A stretch of 37,052 bases of DNA from Deltaproteobacteria bacterium (lineage in GTDB: Bacteria > JAMCPX01): the NCBI GenBank assembly GCA_023382265.1, contig JAMCPX010000010.1, forward strand, positions 1 through 37,052, given 5' to 3'. The notes beneath the pieces are model-generated. The model worked only from the letters and a program-made list of their open reading frames with translations. It made no database searches and was not told where the DNA came from. Shown here piece by piece: positions 1 through 5,493 of this stretch (position 1 is the stretch's first letter; each line of letters opens with the position of its first letter). The position numbers and the translations under genes are program-made.

Positions 1-77
1 GATGCCGTGACACGCAGGATTAAGGGTACCTTAATGGAGCATTCTCAATTAAAAATGGCTGTCTAATGAATACGCTT

Positions 78-127
78 ACTGACATTTTCACGTGGTAATT
101 AACTGACATATTGACGTGGCTTTAACA
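78..127. mobile_element. IS21-type element end (terminal repeats only)
   Basis: Two near-identical 18-bp direct repeats occur 24 bp apart: ACTGACATTTTCACGTGG at 78-95 and ACTGACATATTGACGTGG at 102-119, followed by CTTTAACA ending at 127. Read on the minus strand this begins TGTTAAAGCCACGT and carries two copies of an ATGTCAG-ending unit. That layout (tip TGTyAA followed by tandem internal repeats ending in ATGTCAG) resembles IS21-family ends as I recall them. No transposase is visible in the window; the rest of the element would lie before position 1. The open frame from base 1 to a TAA at 64-66 could be the tail of a gene in that element, but I do not recognise its 21 residues. Confidence 0.45.
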
Positions 128-207
128 TACTTTGTAATTGTTGTTATTTAACACATAACATAAATTCGATAATATGGCAGAGATTCAAACACCGGGTTTT
201 ATCTTAG

Positions 208-234
208 GGGTGATTCGGTTAATCGCCCTTTTTT
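208..234 (+). repeat. REP-like hairpin followed by a T-tract; copy 1 of a dispersed repeat
   Basis: GGGTGATT (208-215) pairs with AATCGCCC (221-228) with one G-T wobble, followed by TTTTTT at 229-234. It looks like a plus-strand intrinsic terminator, but no plus-strand gene ends just before it inside the window. The same 21-base core recurs at 19321-19341 with one base changed and without the T-tract. It resembles the GGGCGATTC/GAATCGCCC palindromes scattered through many bacterial genomes. It could be both a repeat and a terminator for transcription leaving the IS-like end. Confidence 0.55.
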
Positions 235-259
235 GGTGCTGCCTGAATACCTGAAAAAA

Positions 260-1003
260 TTATTTCAAAACCTCCACAACACCATATCCATTAAGAATCA
301 ACCTATTACGTACTGCTATAAACCATGCAAGATTTGGCGCTGACATGCCGAAGTCCGTGAATTTAGCATCAATTATTGTCGATATAGCGAACTTATTATC
401 TCCTATCTTATTGAAAGATACTGCAGTGTCAAAGTCTTTTGACCCGCCTGCTACGGTAAGCCTGCCGGTTAAATGAATTTCGCCCTTATCGCTGTTGATA
501 GCATTGAGGATATCATCTCTTAGTTTTCCCTCTACCAATAACTTTTCACCCCCTGCCTGCAAAAGTAAGGGGGTGTTTTCTTTAGTAGGAACAATTATAT
601 CAACAATCATATTCTTAAGAGCGGTTTTAATGACCAGACTTTTATTTACCGGATGCAGGACTTTTGATAGCGGTTCCCCATCTATTTTTAATATATCAAA
701 GGTTATTTCCGGATACGTGCCTGACTTCAGGTACAGTGTCTTTACAGACCAGTCCCGCATTGGTCTGTCGGTTTTAAATCCCGAGGATGAGATTAATAGC
801 TTTGCCGCAACATTTTCAGGTGAAGCAAGCATTTCAATGGAAAGGTCCTTATTGCGTCCAATTACCGTTTTTAGTTCAGAGCCCAGATTAGTCTCGTGTG
901 CTTCATACGTAACATACGCATTTGTAACGCGGAATTCTATAATGGGTTTTTGTGGTGCCGCTATAAGCATCGCATGTAATACTATACCTGCCAATAAGAT
1001 CAT
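260..1003 (-). CDS. YceI-like periplasmic protein
   Basis: This 247-residue protein has a short hydrophobic N-terminus (about residues 1-17) consistent with a signal peptide. The rest looks like a divergent YceI lipocalin-type beta barrel: a start resembling the family's xVxYEAH, an LxIxSSGFKTDRPMRDW-like segment, YPEITFDI near residue 100, LTVAGGSKDFD around 180, and a closing DFGMSAPN/VEVL strand. YceI proteins bind isoprenoid or other amphipathic molecules in the periplasm; no ligand can be assigned here. The start is well supported by AGGAGGT about 8-10 bases upstream and by a sigma-70 promoter at 1046-1073. It is a single-gene unit on the minus strand, divergent from the radical SAM gene. 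The family call is from motif shape, so moderate confidence. Confidence 0.65.
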   Translation of the reverse strand: MILLAGIVLHAMLIAAPQKPIIEFRVTNAYVTYEAHETNLGSELKTVIGRNKDLSIEMLASPENVAAKLLISSSGFKTDRPMRDWSVKTLYLKSGTYPEITFDILKIDGEPLSKVLHPVNKSLVIKTALKNMIVDIIVPTKENTPLLLQAGGEKLLVEGKLRDDILNAINSDKGEIHLTGRLTVAGGSKDFDTAVSFNKIGDNKFAISTIIDAKFTDFGMSAPNLAWFIAVRNRLILNGYGVVEVLK

Positions 1004-1045
1004 ATAAACCTACCTCCTTTTTAATGACCTCTAATACTATTTTAA

Positions 1046-1073
1046 ATTATATTGTCCCCCTTTAATAAGTCAA
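1046..1073 (-). promoter_or_regulatory. sigma-70 promoter for the YceI-like gene
   Basis: On the minus strand TTGACT (1068-1073) is followed after 16 bases by a perfect TATAAT (1046-1051). The predicted start point near 1038 leaves about 35 bases of leader containing AGGAGGT. Confidence 0.7.
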
Positions 1074-1106
1074 GTGCGGAGTTTTTTAAATAATAGATTT
1101 TCAGAC

Positions 1107-1134
1107 TTGACACCGACTTATGAAATGATACAAA
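1107..1134 (+). promoter_or_regulatory. possible sigma-70 promoter for the radical SAM gene
   Basis: TTGACA (1107-1112), 16-base spacer, then TACAAA (1129-1134), a weak -10. It would give a leader of about 100 bases that includes the 13-codon frame at 1248-1289. Other AT-rich -10-like words lie between 1160 and 1215, so the true promoter is uncertain. Confidence 0.3.
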
Positions 1135-1247
1135 TAGCGGGCGGCGTTCACTGCTTGCAAGGTTTTGAATATTAGGATAACTTGTAATGATTTAAAAAAA
1201 TTATGTTATATAAGATGGGTTCTATGCTTACACCAAAAAGGAGTTTT

Positions 1248-1289
1248 ATGCTTTTGAGAATTCAAAAAGGAATAGGTAACAAAATATGA
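1248..1289 (+). CDS. possible 13-codon leader peptide coupled to the radical SAM gene
   Basis: An ATG at 1248 sits behind a good ribosome-binding site (AAAAAGGAG at 1235-1243). It opens a 13-residue frame, MLLRIQKGIGNKI, whose stop TGA (1287-1289) overlaps the radical SAM start ATG (1286-1288) as ATGA. The downstream start has only a weak site of its own, so ribosomes finishing the leader may re-initiate there. The peptide has no obvious run of a regulatory amino acid, so coupling is a simpler reading than attenuation. It may also be chance. Confidence 0.35.
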   Translation: MLLRIQKGIGNKI

Positions 1290-2533
1290 AGTTTCATTTA
1301 ATTTTTCCGCGGTGGCCGAAATTGCCACAGCAAACGCCTTTCACCCTTCCTCCCTTAGGGGTTATTACAGTAGCGGCAAGCCTTCCTGACACGGTGGAAG
1401 CAAGTGTATGCGACGAAAACGTACAACCCGTTAATTTTGACAAAGACTGTGATGTGGTAGGTATATCTATCATGTTGAGCTGCCAGGCACCAAGAGCCTA
1501 CGAGATAGCCGGGGAATTTAAAAAACGGGGGAAAACAGTCATCCTTGGAGGCTTACATGTAGCTCTACGCCCTGATGAGGCGATCGGGCATGCCGACAGT
1601 ATTGTTATTGGAGAAGCTGAAGGGCTTTTAGAACAGGTTGTTAGGGATTTTCAGGAAGGCAGGCTTAAAAAATCATACTCGATGATCGGTTTTCCGGATA
1701 TCTCTAAAATTCGGAATCCAAGGCGTGATCTGTACAATAAAAAAAGGGATTATGTGTATAAAGGGTGGGAATTGGTGGACCTTGTCCAGACATCACGGGG
1801 ATGCCGTTTTAACTGCTATCCGTGCTGCGTACCTTACCTTGGCGGGCGTAAGCACCGCATACGTCCCATTGATCAGGTTGTTTCGGACATGGAAAGCTGC
1901 TCAGATCTTTTATTCATAGTAGATAATTCGCTGGAACAGAATGTAGCATGGGAGAAAGAGGTTTTCCGTTCTATGGCAGGGATGGGGAAACGCTGGGTAT
2001 CTCATCCAATTTCTCCCGTACCCGAGGTATTGGACCTGGCACGAAAAGCGGGCTGCTGGTACATCTATCACGCTATATATACGATTTCAGACAAAATCAA
2101 GGACAGGATAAAGATGTATCATGATTACGGTATAGGTGTGGAAGGTACTATTCTTCTGGGTATGGATGAGCATACAGAAGACTTTATAAAAAGATTCATT
2201 GATTTCCTTCTCACCATTGAGCTTGATCTGGCTGAATTCACTATTCTTACCCCATTTCCAGGAACACAAGTCTATGAGCAAATGAAATCGGAGGGCAGAA
2301 TATTTGACACGGATTGGAACCACTACAACGCCTCAACAGTGGTTTTTCAGCCGTACAGAATGACCCCGGACGCGCTTCAGAAACTGTATTATGATGCATG
2401 GGACAGTTTCTATGCGGCTGAATCTCAATCCGTTAAAATGAGTAAACTTTTCTTACAAATATACAAGGACAGGCGTAAAGACTCTACCGTAAGTGTTCAT
2501 GATAAAGTGTCATCTCCATTAAGCCAAAGTTAG
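1286..2533 (+). CDS. B12-binding-domain radical SAM protein
   Basis: A 415-residue protein with the usual two-part layout of cobalamin-dependent radical SAM enzymes. An N-terminal Rossmann-like B12-binding domain (about 20-150; DVVGISIMLSCQAPRAYEIA and VILGGLHVALRPDEA) precedes a radical SAM barrel starting with GCRFNCYPCC near residue 175. The CxxxCxxC triad holds the [4Fe-4S] cluster that cleaves S-adenosylmethionine. The canonical DxHxxG cobalamin ligand motif is not evident, so B12 may bind base-off or not at all. The LLGMDEHTEDF and TPFPGTQVYEQM segments are typical of the subfamily that includes hopanoid and methyltransferase-type members. The substrate cannot be told from sequence: the gene stands alone, with no biosynthetic partners beside it. 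Translation may be coupled to a 13-codon leader (see 1248-1289). Confidence 0.85.
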   Translation: MKFHLIFPRWPKLPQQTPFTLPPLGVITVAASLPDTVEASVCDENVQPVNFDKDCDVVGISIMLSCQAPRAYEIAGEFKKRGKTVILGGLHVALRPDEAIGHADSIVIGEAEGLLEQVVRDFQEGRLKKSYSMIGFPDISKIRNPRRDLYNKKRDYVYKGWELVDLVQTSRGCRFNCYPCCVPYLGGRKHRIRPIDQVVSDMESCSDLLFIVDNSLEQNVAWEKEVFRSMAGMGKRWVSHPISPVPEVLDLARKAGCWYIYHAIYTISDKIKDRIKMYHDYGIGVEGTILLGMDEHTEDFIKRFIDFLLTIELDLAEFTILTPFPGTQVYEQMKSEGRIFDTDWNHYNASTVVFQPYRMTPDALQKLYYDAWDSFYAAESQSVKMSKLFLQIYKDRRKDSTVSVHDKVSSPLSQS

Positions 2534-2706
2534 TCTTAGGCTAACAAAGGCTTATAAATTCTTGCTATGTTAATTTTTTGATGCATCATTCTTTTCTTTT
2601 AAGAGCTTTCAAAAAGAAGTTTAGCGATAGTAATTTTTTGTATTACGTTATTCTATAAACCTGTTGATCTGTTTACGCGACGGAGATTTTTTATTACACA
2701 GATCGT

Positions 2707-2866
2707 ATGAAGTTACAAAATGCTCAATGTCCTAAATCGGATACCGGCAGAAAGGTTGCAGCAAGGGCAATACACAGTGCAGGCAACAGGAAGAAGGGAT
2801 CCTTTGTAGCTATAAACTGTACTGCTATACCGGTATAACTGCTTGAGACAGGGTTGTCCGGTAAAA
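2707..2866 (+). pseudogene. relict of an NtrC-type sigma-54 activator (AAA+ core fragment)
   Basis: The frame starting at 2707 reads into a piece of the sigma-54-interaction AAA+ domain: DTGRKVAARAIHSAGNRKKG, then SFVAINCTAIP. This matches the conserved stretch after Walker A (GTGKE-LVARAIH...FVAINCAAIPENLLESELFG). The Walker A lysine region is degraded, and an in-frame TAA at 2836-2838 replaces the expected Asn of PENLLE. The same frame then continues LLETGLSG, still aligned with LLESELFG. Neither the receiver domain nor the DNA-binding end is present within this 440-base spacer. It is a fossil of a regulator that has almost entirely decayed. No ribosome-binding site precedes ATG 2707. The rest of the spacer from 2534 to 2975 holds nothing else I recognise. 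Confidence 0.7.
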
Positions 2867-2975
2867 GCACAATCACAATAAACATTCCAGACATCAACCT
2901 TCTTGGACTTATGACAAGAAGTGCATATCTTCTTTAAGAGAAAAGCTTTACATTGAGGAGGTATAACAAGAGATT

Positions 2976-3392
2976 ATGAAGAAAATAATTTTATTTGTTT
3001 CCTTATTTGTTTTTACGTTTGTGCAGGGAAGTTACGCTCAAAATATACATACGTTGCTTGAATATACCAAGCCGATATCTTCAAACAGTAAAAAATCTTT
3101 TACGCTTGATATTCGAGGGAAAGGATATGCAAGGGTTAAGATCGAATGTAAAGTGGATCAACAAAATGTCGTGATGTATTATAAGACCAGTACTATGAAT
3201 TCTTATAAGTCGATATCAACTACCGGGCTGCCGGCTTTATATAACTACTATTATCATAAGACACTGTTTGTTTTGTCTGCCTCTGTACAGGTCAAAGGGG
3301 CTGATTACATACGTTTTATCGTAGAAAACAAAAGCGATAAAGAGACATCGATCCAATTAACAGTGTATGGCTTAACCGGAAATACGCCATAA
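2976..3392 (+). CDS. small secreted protein of unknown function
   Basis: A 138-residue protein with a clear Sec signal peptide (basic MKK, hydrophobic stretch to residue 18, SYA-Q cleavage after about residue 21). The mature part of about 117 residues alternates short beta-strand-like segments, is rich in Lys, Ser and Tyr, and has a single Cys, so no disulfide is expected. I do not recognise the family. A strong GAGGAGGT (2953-2960) lies 15 bases before the ATG, a longer spacing than usual. Upstream is regulator debris and downstream a hairpin-bearing spacer, so it is probably transcribed alone. It may be a small beta-sandwich exported to the periplasm. Confidence 0.6.
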   Translation: MKKIILFVSLFVFTFVQGSYAQNIHTLLEYTKPISSNSKKSFTLDIRGKGYARVKIECKVDQQNVVMYYKTSTMNSYKSISTTGLPALYNYYYHKTLFVLSASVQVKGADYIRFIVENKSDKETSIQLTVYGLTGNTP

Positions 3393-3481
3393 GGTAATGC
3401 ATTATAAGAGAGAGTTAAATCTTGCAGAGGATTGTTATCGCGAAGAATAAATTATGGTGTACTCTTTATTGGGATGGAGCA

Positions 3482-3512
3482 AGTTGTCGTTCCACGGAGG
3501 GGAACGACAACT
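3482..3512. repeat. REP-like perfect hairpin
   Basis: AGTTGTCGTTCC (3482-3493) and GGAACGACAACT (3501-3512) are perfect complements around a 7-base loop. There is no T-tract, so it is not a standard intrinsic terminator. The arms resemble the TTGTCATTCC-type palindromes dispersed in many bacterial genomes (compare 19134-19233). Confidence 0.55.
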
Positions 3513-3545
3513 ATACCATATCTCTTCATTCATCCCCGCCGCTAG

Positions 3546-3755
3546 CTATGGACTGAAGCCTTTTCCCTTCTTCTTTTGTTCGGTAATGTTGTTCATATCA
3601 GGCTTCGTTTGCTTGATGCTTATGCAAGAGACGTTGAAAAAGTAAGAGTCTGGTATGGAATTGACCAAAAATCCATACTGCATCTTGACAAATACAGTAA
3701 GAGAACTATCATTCATTCAATGAGAAGAAAACAAATAGGCGTTAACAGATCATGA
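3546..3755 (+). pseudogene. unexplained open frame, possible gene remnant overlapping the next start
   Basis: The frame is open for 69 codons after a TAG at 3543-3545. From about 3610 it reads like protein (DAYARDVEKVRVWYGIDQKS, then ILHLDKYSKRTIIHS), rich in charged residues and unlike random AT-rich DNA. Its TGA (3753-3755) overlaps the next ATG (3752-3754) in the classic ATGA coupling. No good ATG or ribosome-binding site starts it, so it may be the 3' remnant of a gene once cotranscribed with the lipoprotein. I do not recognise the family. Confidence 0.25.
3685..3712 (+). promoter_or_regulatory. sigma-70 promoter for the lipoprotein gene
   Basis: Consensus TTGACA (3685-3690), 16-base spacer, TATCAT (3707-3712). 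The predicted start near 3719 is about 33 bases before the ATG at 3752. Confidence 0.6.
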
Positions 3756-4327
3756 AAAAAATGAGCTCATTGAGTATATTTAGTTTGTTTGTATGTCTTG
3801 TGTTCTTTAGTGTTTCGGGTTGCCAGAAACCAGCTTCTCCTGTACATTCCTCTCCACGACATCCTTCTCCAGCACCTCCATCACAAGAACATCCACAGGG
3901 TAGTTTAGAGCAATGGCAAAAAGCCGAGGCAATGGCAGGTAAAACACGCCAGAGCCTTATTGCTGAATACAGCCAGGCTGTTGATGATTATGTAAAACAA
4001 ACATTGAGGACAACAGGAACCTTGCCTGTTAAAGATGTTCTGGGCAGAGATGTGGAAATACCTGGCAAATTAGAGCTTGTGCGTATTATGAAAGATAAGA
4101 TTACCCCTTATGAGGGGAATACCTATTTTGCCTGTTCAGACTTCCTCGCTAAATCTGGGAATACCCAAACAAAATATGATTTAGATTTTTTTATGACCCA
4201 CGTTCATGGTGCATGGAAACTGAACAAGATACTCCTGCATAAGATGGATGGGAAACCTCAGATGATGTATGTAGATAATAAACCTGTCCCCATAACAAAG
4301 AAACAATTCATTGCGGATGATAAATAG
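3752..4327 (+). CDS. lipoprotein of unknown function with Pro-rich linker
   Basis: 191 residues. The N-terminus is a lipoprotein signal with lipobox VSGC (Cys24), followed by a flexible Pro/Ser/His-rich linker (about 25-50) that would hold the folded part away from the membrane. The folded part (about 52-191) starts with a helix (QWQKAEAMAGKTRQSLIAEY) and ends with strands around YDLDFFMTHVHGAWKLNKIL, a pattern reminiscent of NTF2-like lipoproteins; that is only an impression. Function unknown. It has its own promoter, weak ribosome-binding sequence, and precedes the rhodanese-TlpA gene by about 100 bases. Both may act in the envelope, but nothing ties them biochemically. Confidence 0.6.
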   Translation: MKKMSSLSIFSLFVCLVFFSVSGCQKPASPVHSSPRHPSPAPPSQEHPQGSLEQWQKAEAMAGKTRQSLIAEYSQAVDDYVKQTLRTTGTLPVKDVLGRDVEIPGKLELVRIMKDKITPYEGNTYFACSDFLAKSGNTQTKYDLDFFMTHVHGAWKLNKILLHKMDGKPQMMYVDNKPVPITKKQFIADDK

Positions 4328-4428
4328 GGATTAAACAGAGCATTCAGGATTATCAAAGTAACTTCTTTTAAATAAACATCAAATATTGTGAGGAGTTACG
4401 CATATATGCCTATTAAGGAGAAGTAGAA

Positions 4429-5460
4429 ATGACAGCGAAAGAAAAAAACGCCGGCAGGAGCGGGCTTATCATAAAAGCATCAATTATTGTCATACTTTTA
4501 TTGACGGGTGTACTTGGATATATAGGCATCAGTAGAACAACACCGCAACAGGAGTCGAAATCCGGTATAACAGGACAATTGTCCGATAACGCACAGTTGA
4601 TTCAGCCAGCAGACCTCGTAAAATTACTCCAGTTGAAAAAAGAAGAACAGCCGCTAATCCTCCATGTTGGCTTCCTTAGTCTGTACAATCAATCGCATAT
4701 TCCCGGCGCCGATTATGTTGGTGCTGCTTCAAGTCCGGAAGGATTGCAGAAGCTGCGGGAGCTGTTAAAGGATCTGTCACGGAATAAATTCATTGTTCTG
4801 TATTGCGGATGCTGTCCGTGGAATAACTGTCCCAACATTAGGCCTGCGTACAAGGAATTAATGGCCATGGGTTTTACAAATGTGAAGATGCTTTATCTTC
4901 CTAATGGTTTTGTCATTGACTGGGTTCAAAAGGGCTATCCTGTTGTTAGCGGAACTGGCAATAACAACGCATCCGGGGAAGGGTCAAATTTACCAAATAA
5001 TCAGGGGCCGGTAGAGAATGAAAATGCACCTGATTTTAAGCTTCCAACAGTTGAAAACAAAATCGTCAACTTATCCTCTTATAGAGGAAAGGTTGTATTA
5101 CTTAATTTCTGGGCAACATGGTGTCCACCATGCAAGATGGAACTGCCATCAATGGAAAGGCTTTCAGAGAAACTAAAAGGACAGCCATTTGTAATACTCG
5201 GTGTTAATGTTGATGAAAGTAATCCTGATCATGTTAAAACGTTTATACAGAAGATGGGTATAACATTTCCCATTCTTATTGATAATGGCTCGGTCTCTAA
5301 CGAATACAGAGTAAATGGTATACCAATAACCTTTATTATAAGAAAAGACGGAACAATATACGACATTGTAAATGGTGCAAGGTCATGGGATAAGAACAGC
5401 TATGTAAATGTGTTCAAAAAGTTGATAGCTGAGCCGTATATAAAGCATAAACATACTTGA
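4429..5460 (+). CDS. membrane-anchored rhodanese-TlpA/ResA-like thioredoxin fusion
   Basis: 343 residues: an N-terminal membrane anchor (about 13-34), a rhodanese-like domain (about 53-174), a Gly/Asn-rich linker (175-195) and a TlpA/ResA-type thioredoxin domain (about 198-340). The thioredoxin active site is WCPPC (Cys232/Cys235), as in periplasmic thiol-disulfide reductases of cytochrome c maturation. The rhodanese loop is unusual: YCGCCPWNNCPN gives four cysteines (126, 128, 129, 134) where a classical rhodanese has one in a CR-type loop. The set could bind metal or form disulfides. Joining sulfur-transfer and thiol-redox folds in one periplasmic chain suggests handling of persulfide or cysteine-bound metal; that is inference. 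The start has a good AAGGAGA site. It precedes the M16 peptidase by 33 bases. Confidence 0.85.
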   Translation: MTAKEKNAGRSGLIIKASIIVILLLTGVLGYIGISRTTPQQESKSGITGQLSDNAQLIQPADLVKLLQLKKEEQPLILHVGFLSLYNQSHIPGADYVGAASSPEGLQKLRELLKDLSRNKFIVLYCGCCPWNNCPNIRPAYKELMAMGFTNVKMLYLPNGFVIDWVQKGYPVVSGTGNNNASGEGSNLPNNQGPVENENAPDFKLPTVENKIVNLSSYRGKVVLLNFWATWCPPCKMELPSMERLSEKLKGQPFVILGVNVDESNPDHVKTFIQKMGITFPILIDNGSVSNEYRVNGIPITFIIRKDGTIYDIVNGARSWDKNSYVNVFKKLIAEPYIKHKHT

Positions 5461-5493
5461 ATCAAACAGCTTCTATGTTTAGAACATGTTAGC

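Larger units (their letters stand above)
3393..3751. other. intergenic stretch with hairpin, promoter and a gene-like open frame
   Basis: This 359-base gap holds a perfect 12-bp hairpin (3482-3512), an open frame running into the next gene (3546-3755) and a sigma-70 promoter (3685-3712). A 63-codon plus-strand frame at 3454-3645 lies across the hairpin and has no convincing ribosome-binding site or protein-like composition; I do not call it a gene. Confidence 0.5.

Noticed and set aside
495-1007. 170-codon plus-strand open frame opposite the YceI-like gene
   Set aside because: It is antisense to a gene with recognisable motifs, a ribosome-binding site and a consensus promoter, and its own translation is low-complexity with no motif.
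3454-3645. 63-codon plus-strand frame
   Set aside because: It runs across a perfect REP-like hairpin, has no ribosome-binding site and conflicts with a more protein-like frame in the same place.
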